A stretch of 27,149 nt of DNA from a virus, in IMG/VR virus record IMGVR_UViG_3300045051_001501, positions 1 to 27,149 of that record; one strand, written 5' to 3'. The notes beneath the pieces were generated by a model, which ran no database searches, was not told the DNA's origin, and was given only the letters and a program-made list of their open reading frames with translations. Shown piece by piece: positions 20,943 to 27,149 of the stretch. Position 1 is the first letter of the stretch. Each line of letters starts with the position of its first letter. Made by a program: the position numbers and the translations under genes.

Positions 20943-21194
20943 ATGGCAGTAGTAACAGATAACGGCTCGGTAGAAGTTGTATTGAAACACCCTTTGGAAT
21001 CCCTTGATAAGCTGGTGATGCGGCGCGTCAAGGTGCGCGACACGTTGGCAGCGCAGCGGGCAAAAGGCAACGATGCAGAAAAAGAAATTTATCTCTTCGC
21101 GAACCTTTGTGAAGTGACGACCGAACAAATCGAAGCTTTGGACATGGCTGATTATCAGCAGTTGCAAGAGGCTTACACTGGTTTTTTAGCCTAG
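20943..21194 (+). CDS. E: Tail assembly chaperone E (P2 gpE-like), unshifted product
   Basis: 83 residues. An acidic/hydrophobic N-terminus (VVTDNGSVEVVLKHPLESLD) precedes KLVMRRVKVRDTLAAQR, then EKEIYLFANLCEVTTEQIEALDMADYQQL, the gpE tail-chaperone pattern. The frame ends at TAG 21192-21194, directly after a slippery heptamer at 21182-21188. In P2 most ribosomes stop here and a fraction shift to make E+E'. The product helps load tube or tape-measure proteins and is not in the mature tail. Confidence 0.9.
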   Translation: MAVVTDNGSVEVVLKHPLESLDKLVMRRVKVRDTLAAQRAKGNDAEKEIYLFANLCEVTTEQIEALDMADYQQLQEAYTGFLA

Positions 21195-21331
21195 ACCCGA
21201 AAACAGCGCGGCAAGTCTGCGCCCTTGTAGCCGCCAAGACGGGCTGGGGTTTAAGTGAGCTTTTAGACCTGTCTTGTGAAGAACTGCTGGAGTGGCTGGA
21301 GGCAATAAAAGCAGTGCAACCTAAAGCCTGA
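20943..21331 (+). CDS. E': Tail assembly chaperone E+E' made by -1 frameshift
   Basis: A -1 slip on T TTT TTA would join residue 82 of E to a second frame, 47 codons long, ending at TGA 21329-21331, for about 129 residues. The second frame (SLDPKTARQVCALVAAKTGW, GLSELLDLSCEELLEWLEA, IKAVQPKA) has no good start of its own and matches the E' type. P2 uses T TTT TTG for the same purpose; such a -1 shift between two chaperone frames before the tape measure is widely conserved. The complete signal and open second frame are seen here, though slip efficiency is not. Confidence 0.85.
21182..21188 (+). other. Programmed -1 frameshift site T TTT TTA
   Basis: The zero-frame codons TTT and TTA, preceded by T, make a perfect X XXY YYZ heptamer. 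The zero-frame stop TAG follows four bases later, as expected for a slip just before termination. Both tRNAs can re-pair in the -1 frame as TTT TTT. Confidence 0.85.
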
Positions 21332-21356
21332 CGGGAAACCGAAGGGCTTTTTTTTT
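21323..21356 (+). terminator. Hairpin with long T-tract between E' and tape measure
   Basis: AAAGCC (21323-21328) and GGCTTT (21345-21350) pair around an inner CGG-GAAA-CCG hairpin, followed by nine T residues in total. The structure overlaps the end of E' and lies 17 bases before the tape-measure ATG. It may be a partial terminator that lowers tape-measure expression, since only a few copies are needed per tail. Confidence 0.55.
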
Positions 21357-21372
21357 GACGTTGAATTAGGTT

Positions 21373-23952
21373 ATGGCCAGCAATATTTCATTAGGAATCA
21401 TCATTGGTGCATCGTTAAACGGCAGTGTGGGCAGCGCGTTTAACAGTGTATCAAGACAAGCCCAGCAACTGGGGCAAAACCTGGAGCGGGTACGTCTGGC
21501 GCGAAATGCCGGGCGTAGCGTGTTGGATTTGCGTGACCAGTTGCGCTCCCTTATGGCGCAGCAGCAGGCCGCCGGTGGCAGCAATACGGCACTGGCGGCG
21601 GATATTGAGCGCGTTAAGAATGAACTGAAAGCCGCCCGCCGTGCTGCCCGTGAACAGGGCTTAGAGCTGCATAATCTTGAAGAGGAAACCCGCCGCCTGG
21701 AGCAGACCGAGGCACGGCTGAACCGTCAGTTGCAGCGTCAGCAAACGTTAGATAACAACCGCAATCGCCGCGCTGAACTGCAAGGGCAGATTATGGGCGT
21801 GGTGGCGTTGGGTGCAGCGTTGGCTATGCCGGTTAAAACCGCGATGGAGCTTGAGCATAGAATGGCTGAATTGGGTTCTGTGACCCACGAGTCTACCGCT
21901 GCACTGGAAAAACAGGCCAGACAATTGGGCAGGGATACTTCATTTGATGCGCTGGGTGCGGCGGATGCACAGATTGCGTTAGCCAAGGCAGGGATGGATA
22001 GCCAAAAAGTTTTAGCTGCAACCCCTGTTGTTCTGGGTATTGCCGCCGCTTCGCAAATGCAGTTGGGAGAAACCGCCGAATTGACCGCTGAAATCATGGG
22101 CGGCTACAACATTAAGATGGAGCGGATGGGAGAGGTCGCGGACATTCTGGTCAAAACCGCGAACCTGAGCACCACGTCAGTCAGGGACATAGGCGAGTCG
22201 CTGAAATATGTTGGCGGGGTGGCCTCAGCGGTGAATGTATCGTTTGAGCAAACCAATGGTATGTTGGCCGCTTTATCGAATAATGCCATTAAAGGTTCGC
22301 AAGCGGGTACTGCGTTGCGGATGGGGTTTTTAAGGCTTGCGCAAGCCCCCAAAAAAGCCCAGGAAGCGATGGAGAGGCTGGGCATTTCCATAAAAGACGC
22401 CAAAGGCAATTTTCGTGACATCCCGACCATATTGAAAGAGCTGGATAGAGCGACCTTGAAGATGGGGAGTGCCGACCGGCTGGCAACCTACGGCAACATT
22501 TTTGGTGCCGAATCTTCTACTGCATTTTTGCAACTGGGGAAATCAGCCACATCTGGTGAGCTGGATAAAATGATTGCTAAGGTCAAAGACTCAAAAGGTT
22601 TTGCCAAAGCAACAGCCGATGAAATGCAGAATTCCACTAAAGGCGCGTTGGAGCGACTGGGCGGGTCTTTTTCAGAGCTGGGGATTGTGATTGGTAACGT
22701 GTTATTGCCACACATTAGAAAAGCAGCGGATTACATTGGCGGTTTAGCGGATATTGTCAGTGTGGCCGGAGAAAAATACCCTAAATACACCAATGCGATT
22801 GTTGGCACTGTCGCAGCGTTGCTGGTTTTTAAAGTCGTAAGTTTGGCTGCTGCGTTTGGTATGACGCTACTCAGCGATGCGGTGGTGTTCGGCAAAGCGG
22901 TGTTTGATTTTTTCAGGCTTTCCACCATGCAGGCCAACATTGCGCTGGTTAAGCACAAAGTCACTACTTTCGCGCTGGCGGTGCAGCAAAAAGCTTTGGC
23001 TGCCAGCACCGCTGTAGTCACTGCGGCGCAATGGCTGTGGAATGCCGCGATTACCGCCAACCCGCTGGGCTTGCTGGTAATTGGCATTGCTGCAGTGGCG
23101 GTAGCCGTCATTAAATATTGGCAGCCGATTAAAGCCTTCGCGCTGGGAATGTGGGAAGGCTTAAAAATTGGGCTTGCTCCCGTGCTGGAAGCCCTTGCCC
23201 CGCTGCAACCGATTTTCAGCATGATAGGTGCGGCCATTGGTGGTCTGGTCAGTTGGCTGGGGCAGTTATTCACGCCATTAAACGCCAGCAAAGCAGAGCT
23301 GGCCGCCGCCTCGGAAGCCGGGAAAAACTTTGGCATAGTGGTTGGCACGGCAATCACCAGCCTGATTTATATCGTCGGGCAATTTGGGCAGGCGGTGATT
23401 AATATCGGCACGGCCATTGGACAGGCGGTCGCGGTAGGCGTGAGCTATTTTAGCCAGCTATACAACGCAGCGGTTGGGCTGGTGTCGGGGTTTTTCAGTA
23501 TCGGAGCGCAAATCATGGACGGCTTGTTGGGCGGATTGTCCGCAGGTTTTGCTCGCGTTAAAGCGCAAGTGTTGGGCATGGCAAGCAGTATCGCTTCAAG
23601 CTTTAAAGGCGTGTTGGGGATTCACTCCCCCAGCCGTGTGTTTGCTGAGTTAGGCGGCTATATCAATGAAGGTTTGCAAGTCGGTTTGGTCGAATCCAAA
23701 AACAAGCCCATTGGCGAAAGTTTGAAAATTGCCGAACTGATGGCGCAAGGCTTTAAGGTGGACACCTCCGGCGTGAGCGTTGGCGTTCCAGCATCGCAAG
23801 GCAGAGCGGCAGCCACAGCGGGGTCACCGATATTCAACATCACCATCAATCAACAGCCAGGCGAAAACGCAAACGACCTGGTAGAGCGCGTGATGGCGAA
23901 AATTCAACAAATGACGCAATTGCAGCAGCGCGGGGCTTTGTATGATTTCTAG
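21373..23952 (+). CDS. T: Tail tape measure protein (P2 gpT-like)
   Basis: 859 residues, near P2 gpT (815). The N-terminus is the family's SLGIIIGASLNGSVGSAFNS, then a long coiled coil at about residues 20-130 rich in Q, R and E. A conserved region includes MAELGSVTHE, LGRDTSFDALGAADAQIALA, AEIMGGYN and GTALRMGFLRLAQAPKKAQE. Hydrophobic segments lie at about 470-500, 560-582, 605-630 and 653-690. The C-terminus has IHSPSRVFAELGGYINEGLQ. It sets tail length and is ejected with DNA. Its stop overlaps gene U by eleven bases. Confidence 0.93.
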   Translation: MASNISLGIIIGASLNGSVGSAFNSVSRQAQQLGQNLERVRLARNAGRSVLDLRDQLRSLMAQQQAAGGSNTALAADIERVKNELKAARRAAREQGLELHNLEEETRRLEQTEARLNRQLQRQQTLDNNRNRRAELQGQIMGVVALGAALAMPVKTAMELEHRMAELGSVTHESTAALEKQARQLGRDTSFDALGAADAQIALAKAGMDSQKVLAATPVVLGIAAASQMQLGETAELTAEIMGGYNIKMERMGEVADILVKTANLSTTSVRDIGESLKYVGGVASAVNVSFEQTNGMLAALSNNAIKGSQAGTALRMGFLRLAQAPKKAQEAMERLGISIKDAKGNFRDIPTILKELDRATLKMGSADRLATYGNIFGAESSTAFLQLGKSATSGELDKMIAKVKDSKGFAKATADEMQNSTKGALERLGGSFSELGIVIGNVLLPHIRKAADYIGGLADIVSVAGEKYPKYTNAIVGTVAALLVFKVVSLAAAFGMTLLSDAVVFGKAVFDFFRLSTMQANIALVKHKVTTFALAVQQKALAASTAVVTAAQWLWNAAITANPLGLLVIGIAAVAVAVIKYWQPIKAFALGMWEGLKIGLAPVLEALAPLQPIFSMIGAAIGGLVSWLGQLFTPLNASKAELAAASEAGKNFGIVVGTAITSLIYIVGQFGQAVINIGTAIGQAVAVGVSYFSQLYNAAVGLVSGFFSIGAQIMDGLLGGLSAGFARVKAQVLGMASSIASSFKGVLGIHSPSRVFAELGGYINEGLQVGLVESKNKPIGESLKIAELMAQGFKVDTSGVSVGVPASQGRAAATAGSPIFNITINQQPGENANDLVERVMAKIQQMTQLQQRGALYDF

Positions 23953-24376
23953 GGTCATGATGATATTGGGCTATTACCCATTTTCTATTAACACCGCCGC
24001 GTATGAGCAGTTGCAGCGCACCAATGAATATATTTGGCAATCGCAACAACGGTTAGGCAAACGCCCCGCGCAGCAGTTTTTAGGACTGGGAGAAGAAACA
24101 ATTACTTTAAGCGGTGTGATGCTGCCCGATTTTCATGGCAGTCAGTTTCAAATCACAGCTATGCGCTTGTCAGCCGAAAAAGGTGAGCCGCTGATTTTGA
24201 TTAGCGGCATGGGCTTTGTAATGGGCAAGTGGTGCATCACTAAAATAACCGAAACCGACAGCGTGTTCTGGTCGAACGGAATGCCACGCAAGATAGAGTT
24301 TTCAATGGAGTTGACTGCTTACGGAGAGGATGAGGATAGTAACGACAAAGGCAAGAGCAGCAATGGCAATATATAG
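23942..24376 (+). CDS. U: Tail protein U (P2 gpU-like)
   Basis: 144 residues starting at ATG 23942 inside the end of T; an alternative in-frame ATG is at 23957. The family features are RVMMILGYYPFSINTAAYEQ, QRTNEYIWQSQQRLGKRPAQQFLG, GLGEETITLSGVMLPDF, then GEPLILISGMGFVMGKWCI and KIEFSMELTAYG. It is a baseplate hub component of P2-type tails. The serine/asparagine/lysine-rich end (DKGKSSNGN) is a variable tail. Gene X starts within its last bases. Confidence 0.92.
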   Translation: MISRVMMILGYYPFSINTAAYEQLQRTNEYIWQSQQRLGKRPAQQFLGLGEETITLSGVMLPDFHGSQFQITAMRLSAEKGEPLILISGMGFVMGKWCITKITETDSVFWSNGMPRKIEFSMELTAYGEDEDSNDKGKSSNGNI

Positions 24377-24572
24377 AACTAAAGAAGACGATATGCTGGA
24401 CGCGATTTGCTACCGCTATTATGGCGAACAGGTGGGGGCGGTGGAATTGGTTTTAGAGGCCAATCAAAACCTGTCCAGGCAGCCTGAGCTTTTACCCGCT
24501 GGGCTTTTGATTACCTTGCCCGACTTGCCCAAAGCCACCAAAGACATCACCCCGATAAGGCTTTGGCAATGA
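24363..24572 (+). CDS. X: Tail protein X (P2 gpX-like, LysM-type)
   Basis: 69 residues from ATG 24363, which agrees with P2 gpX (67 aa); a frame extending upstream to 24330 would overlap U further. The sequence MAIYRTKEDDMLDAICYRYY, then GEQVGAVELVLEANQNLS and LLPAGLLITLPDLP is the LysM-like gpX pattern. It is a small hub protein that binds U and D. Its TGA overlaps the D ATG. Confidence 0.92.
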   Translation: MAIYRTKEDDMLDAICYRYYGEQVGAVELVLEANQNLSRQPELLPAGLLITLPDLPKATKDITPIRLWQ

Positions 24573-25597
24573 CACCTATATATAAGGTAGTGGTGGAAGG
24601 CACAAACATCACCGAACTGATTAAAACTCGACTGCTGTCTATTCAGGTCACAGATGCGTCAGGCTTTGATTCTGACACGGTAGAGATTGAATTGGATGAT
24701 AGAGACGCGCGGCTGGAGATTCCTAAAATCGGCGTGGCAATGGAGGTGTGGCTAGGCTATGAAAAAACCGGTCTGGTCAAGATGGGCAGTTATGTGATTG
24801 ATGAGGTGGTGTTGTCCGGTGCGCCGGAGGCCATGACGCTACGCGGCAAGGCCGCCAGCATGACCGGCGCAGATTCGGTGAAGGTGCAGAAAACAAGGCA
24901 CTGGAAGGATTTAACCATTAATACGCTAGTGAGTAAAATCGCCAAGGAGCACGGTTTAAAGCCGATTATCAGCACGGACTTACAATCTATTTATATTGAC
25001 GATCTGTCGCAAACTGATGAGTCCAACATCCATTTGTTGACCCGAATTTCAGGCGATTATGATGCAGTGGTTAAGGTGACAAGCCAGTACCTGATTTTTG
25101 CCGAAAAAGGCCAAAGCCGTGCCGCCAGTGGCGACCCTGTGCCGCCTGTGACCGTTAAACGTTCTCAATGCAAACCTGGTTATAACGTGACGATAGCTGA
25201 ACGCGACTCTTTTGCCTCTGTAAGAGCCAAGTATCATAACAAATCAACCGCAAAGATTGAGTATGTTGACAAAATTGGCCGCAAGCGTAAACGCGACCCC
25301 AAAAAAGAACTGGACGCGCAAACCAGCGGCAAACAACCGCAAAAAACCTTGAGACATACCTATGCGACCCAAGAGCAGGCGGCAAGAGCGGCGCAAGCGG
25401 AAATGGACAGATTGACGCGCGGGACTGCAAAGCTAAGCCTGCCGTTGAGTATCGGAATGCCTGCAATCGCGGCGGAAGGTTATGTCACTTTAACAGGGTT
25501 TAGGGACGGGATTAACGGCGACTGGAATGTCACAAAGGTGACGCACACTTGGAGCAACAGCGGCGCGGTATCTAGCTTAACTGCTGAGAGCGTTTAA
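24569..25597 (+). CDS. D: Baseplate hub protein D (P2 gpD-like)
   Basis: 342 residues from ATG 24569 (ATGA overlap with X); AAGG lies eight bases before. A TTG six bases earlier is less likely. The family features are the start TPIYKVVVEGTNITELIKTR, LLSIQVTDASGFDSDTVEIEL, GYEKTGLVKMGSYVIDEVVL, KVQKTRHWKDLTINTLVSKI, AKEHGLKPI and SNIHLLTRISGDYDA. The C-terminal domain carries GDWNVTKVTHTW. It is the central hub under the tape measure that holds the gpV spike. It is the last tail gene. Confidence 0.93.
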   Translation: MTPIYKVVVEGTNITELIKTRLLSIQVTDASGFDSDTVEIELDDRDARLEIPKIGVAMEVWLGYEKTGLVKMGSYVIDEVVLSGAPEAMTLRGKAASMTGADSVKVQKTRHWKDLTINTLVSKIAKEHGLKPIISTDLQSIYIDDLSQTDESNIHLLTRISGDYDAVVKVTSQYLIFAEKGQSRAASGDPVPPVTVKRSQCKPGYNVTIAERDSFASVRAKYHNKSTAKIEYVDKIGRKRKRDPKKELDAQTSGKQPQKTLRHTYATQEQAARAAQAEMDRLTRGTAKLSLPLSIGMPAIAAEGYVTLTGFRDGINGDWNVTKVTHTWSNSGAVSSLTAESV

Positions 25598-25751
25598 AAA
25601 ATTTGTATGAAAGATAGCGACATGACAATGCGGACAACATTGCCATGCCCTCAATCCACAGTTTCTACCACTGTGAAACCAAGCAAGGCTACCCCGTCAC
25701 GCGCGTGACAGTAAAAGCCTAGTTTATTTTTTAAAAAATGAAAGGTAGAAC
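25598..25751. other. Structured intergenic region before the methylase, two overlapping tiny frames
   Basis: No established gene. The region holds a perfect 14-bp palindrome GTCACGCGCGTGAC at 25696-25709, and small inverted repeats CAATG/CATTG and CACAG/CTGTG upstream. Two short frames overlap in different phases: ATG 25622 (28 codons, ending ATPSRA) and ATG 25644 (25 codons, MPSIHSFYHCETKQG...). Neither has a good ribosome-binding site. Mu has the com gene here, but no CxxC pair of a Com-type zinc finger is encoded. Confidence 0.4.
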
Positions 25752-26531
25752 ATGATAAAAAGTCCATTATCCGGCTGGCTTGGAGGAAAATTCCAACTCT
25801 CAAAACGTATTGTCTCAATGATTCCAGAGCATCAATGCTACATTGAGCCATTTACCGGCGCAGCATGGGTGTACTTTAGAAAAGAGAAATCAGAGGTTGA
25901 GGTTTTAAATGACATCAATTTGGAGATAGTCACGCTTTACAGGGTTATTCAGCATCATTTAGAAGAGTTTTTAAGGTATTTTAAATGGTGTCTAGTGAGC
26001 CGTGATGAGTTCGAGCGGTTGTTAAAAGTGGATGCCTCAACATTGACTGATATCCAGCGTTCAGCGCGGTTTTTTTATTTGCAAAAATCCGCTTTTGCAG
26101 GGAGAGTAGACCATCCCTCCTTTGGTTATGCGACAACAAGACCGCCGCGCTTGAATTTGCTGCGGCTGGAAGAGGATTTATCGCAAGCGCATTTGCGGCT
26201 GCATAATGTCTATATCGAAAACTTAAACTACTCAGACCTGATTAGACGTTACGACCGACCGCATTCATTCTTTTATATAGACCCGCCGTACTTTGGCTGC
26301 GAAGATGATTATGGCAAAAACATCTTTGCGCGGAGTGACTTTGAGGTGTTGGCTGCTCAGTTGAAAGGTATTGAGGGTAAGTTTTTACTAAGCTTGAACG
26401 ACGTGCCGGAAATCCGCGATATTTTTGCAGATTTTATTATTGAGACAGCGACTGTCACTTATACCTGTAGCAAAAAACACGTTAAGGCTGGTGAGCTGCT
26501 GATTAGAAATTATGAACTAGAGGGGAAATAA
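25752..26531 (+). CDS. dam: Orphan DNA adenine methylase, D12 class
   Basis: 259 residues with AAAGGT before the ATG. D12 features in order: the N-terminal PLSGWLGGKFQLSKRIVSMI (WLGGK at residues 9-13), the AdoMet-binding YIEPFTGAAWVYF (31-43), and the catalytic IDPPYFG with DPPY at 177-180. A conserved LSLNDVPEIRDIF follows, and the end resembles family ends (KAGELLIRNYE). The AdoMet motif is FTGAAW rather than the common FxGxG form, a variation rather than an evident defect. It methylates adenine N6, probably at GATC or a similar site. No restriction partner is adjacent, so it is likely a protective or regulatory phage methylase replacing Mu Mom. Confidence 0.92.
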   Translation: MIKSPLSGWLGGKFQLSKRIVSMIPEHQCYIEPFTGAAWVYFRKEKSEVEVLNDINLEIVTLYRVIQHHLEEFLRYFKWCLVSRDEFERLLKVDASTLTDIQRSARFFYLQKSAFAGRVDHPSFGYATTRPPRLNLLRLEEDLSQAHLRLHNVYIENLNYSDLIRRYDRPHSFFYIDPPYFGCEDDYGKNIFARSDFEVLAAQLKGIEGKFLLSLNDVPEIRDIFADFIIETATVTYTCSKKHVKAGELLIRNYELEGK

Positions 26532-26586
26532 AAACATATCGCTGGAGCTTCTGAAAGAAACCTTCCCCGCGCGAATGCAAGACTAA

Positions 26587-26641
26587 AAAAAGTGTGCCAA
26601 ATATTTTTTAAAAAGTGTGCCAAATATCGCGCGAATTTACA
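26587..26641 (+). repeat. Candidate right end: tandem 18-bp transposase-site-like repeats
   Basis: Two perfect copies of AAAAAGTGTGCCAAATAT lie at 26587-26604 and 26610-26627, 23 bp apart. In addition CGCGCGAAT occurs at 26569-26577 before them and at 26627-26635 after them. Mu has 22-bp transposase binding sites repeated near each end, and ends in CA. Here a CA at 26640-26641 follows the outer copy. The boundary is an inference; other CA dinucleotides lie slightly further right. Confidence 0.5.
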
Positions 26642-26715
26642 GCAGTTGAAAAACTTTGTAATAATGAGGCACGCAAAATTTGTGTAATTTCGATGATTGG
26701 TTAAATTTTTGGCAT

Positions 26716-26744
26716 AAAAAAAGCCTGAATAAATTCAGGCTTTT
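26716..26744 (-). terminator. Terminator for the tRNA-Lys transcript
   Basis: On the minus strand GCCTGAA-TTTA-TTCAGGC (26723-26740) forms a 7-bp stem with a tetraloop followed by seven T residues. It sits 17 bases after the tRNA 3' end. A shorter T-run on the + strand side could give some bidirectional activity. Confidence 0.8.
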
Positions 26745-26756
26745 CAAGAAATTAGG

Positions 26757-26832
26757 TGGTGGGTCATCCGCGATTCGAACGCGGGACCATCGCATTAAAA
26801 GTGCGGTGCTCTACCGACTGAGCTAATGACCC
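26757..26832 (-). tRNA. tRNA-Lys(TTT)
   Basis: A 76-base tRNA including encoded CCA. The minus-strand acceptor arm GGGTCAT pairs with ATGACCC, followed by A and CCA. The D-arm, AGCTCAGTCGGTAGAGC, and the T-arm with GTTCGAATC are standard. The anticodon stem CCGCA/TGCGA-type arm encloses CTTTTAA, giving anticodon TTT. Host gene: it lies outside the proposed phage end and is transcribed towards it. Confidence 0.95.
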
Positions 26833-26847
26833 CCGAAAAGAAATGTC

Positions 26848-26875
26848 ATTATAACATTATTTTTTCGTTATGCAA
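26848..26875 (-). promoter_or_regulatory. Likely promoter of tRNA-Lys
   Basis: On the minus strand a perfect -10 TATAAT at 26848-26853 lies 16 bases after a weak -35, TTGCAT (26870-26875). It would start transcription about 8 bases before the tRNA 5' end. Confidence 0.6.
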
Positions 26876-26912
26876 TATTTTTTTTATAAAATTTGTAAGT
26901 TTTGGGTGAGCT

Positions 26913-27149
26913 ATGGGTGTTGGACTGACAGAAATCAAAATAAATTCGTTGGTAAAGTTGTTCAATCAACAAACAGGTAATCAATTGCAATTGCTTTTAA
27001 CGCCTAATAAAGAAAACAATACCCTTCGTGGTTATGCTTTCAATTTTAAGACATCAGAAGAAGTGAGTCATTTTGTCACTTTATTGACAATAAAAGGTAT
27101 TAAAGCCCGATACCTTGAGCCGGATGGTTTTATTGTTACGACTAAATAA
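26913..27149 (+). CDS. Small hypothetical host protein
   Basis: 78 residues from ATG 26913 to TAA at the last base of the window. It reads helix (LTEIKINSLVKLFNQQTGNQ), strand (LQLLLTP), strand (LRGYAFNFKT), helix (EEVSHFVTLLTIKGI), strand (KARYLEPDGFIVTTK). That is an alpha/beta small domain without membrane segment or cysteines. I do not recognise the family. Its lower GC content and place beyond the tRNA and proposed prophage end suggest host sequence. GTGAG lies seven bases before the start. Confidence 0.65.
   Translation: MGVGLTEIKINSLVKLFNQQTGNQLQLLLTPNKENNTLRGYAFNFKTSEEVSHFVTLLTIKGIKARYLEPDGFIVTTK

Larger units (their letters stand above)
1..26641 (+). mobile_element. Mu-like transposable prophage with P2-type tail (partial; left end outside window)
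   Basis: A continuous run of same-strand phage genes begins inside a GemA-like gene and ends after a D12 methylase. The head module follows Mu order (gp27-like small terminase, terminase, DUF935 portal, MuF, protease/scaffold, major head, gp36, gp37). The tail module follows P2 order (V, W, J, I, H-like, FI, FII, E/E', T, U, X, D). Transposase genes and the left end must lie to the left. The right boundary near 26641 is inferred from tandem 18-bp repeats and a CA dinucleotide, not from a target-site duplication, which cannot be seen here. Confidence 0.8.

Noticed and set aside
22731-23357. A 208-codon open frame on the minus strand within the tape-measure gene
   Set aside because: It lies wholly inside a clear tape-measure gene, has low-complexity alanine/serine composition and no ribosome-binding site. 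It is a codon-bias shadow.
25598-25751. A com-like zinc-finger gene before the methylase
   Set aside because: No frame encodes the paired CxxC motifs of Com. The few cysteines in one frame are broken by stops.
26757-26832. tRNA-Lys as an integrase attachment site
   Set aside because: No duplicated tRNA 3' fragment is seen on the phage side and no integrase is present. Mu-like phages integrate by transposition, so adjacency is probably incidental.

Overview
The window is the middle and right part of a Mu-like transposable prophage, followed by about 0.5 kb of what looks like host chromosome. Every phage gene is on the + strand, tightly packed with start/stop overlaps. The host is probably a gammaproteobacterium. 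The tRNA-Lys is of ordinary gammaproteobacterial type, and the short GTAGGTTGGGTTAGC / GTAGGGTGGGCA repeats resemble those I associate with methanotrophs of the Methylococcales. That taxonomic guess is from memory, not from a search.

Layout. 1-867: end of the early/middle region, with the C-terminus of a GemA-like protein, a small RMF-like protein and a Mor/C-family activator. 868-1760: a hairpin terminator, then a separately promoted, AT-rich gene of unknown function that looks like cargo. 1757-2811: an apparent c4-ant immunity module of the P1/P7/P4 type, with a promoter, a short antisense RNA ending in a terminator, a complementary leader, a KilA-N antirepressor-like gene and a small trailing gene. 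2812-12795: Mu-type packaging and head genes (gp25/26/27-like, terminase, DUF935 portal, MuF, protease/scaffold, decoration protein, major head protein, gp35/36-like, virion morphogenesis, gp37-like). A small lipoprotein gene between portal and MuF is bracketed by two near-identical 137-138 bp repeats. 13292-25597: a P2-type contractile tail in P2 order (V, PAAR, W, J, two extra fibre-like genes, I, H-like fibre, fibre-assembly protein, FI sheath, FII tube, E/E' by -1 frameshift, T tape measure, U, X, D). 25752-26531: a D12-class DNA adenine methylase at the position where Mu carries its Mom modification gene. About 26587-26641: tandem 18-bp repeats and a possible CA terminus, the likely right end. 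Then a host tRNA-Lys(TTT) on the minus strand and a small gene of unknown function.

How it fits together. An 18-bp element occurs exactly three times: before the first late gene (2852), the protease/scaffold gene (9204) and the sheath gene (18599). These match the relative positions of Mu's Plys, PI and PP late promoters, so the element is probably the binding site and promoter core for the Mor/C-like activator at 499-867. The resulting picture is one activator, three late transcripts (packaging/portal/MuF; head plus baseplate and fibres; sheath to dam), and a separate antisense-controlled antirepressor locus. No endolysin or canonical holin was recognised in the window.
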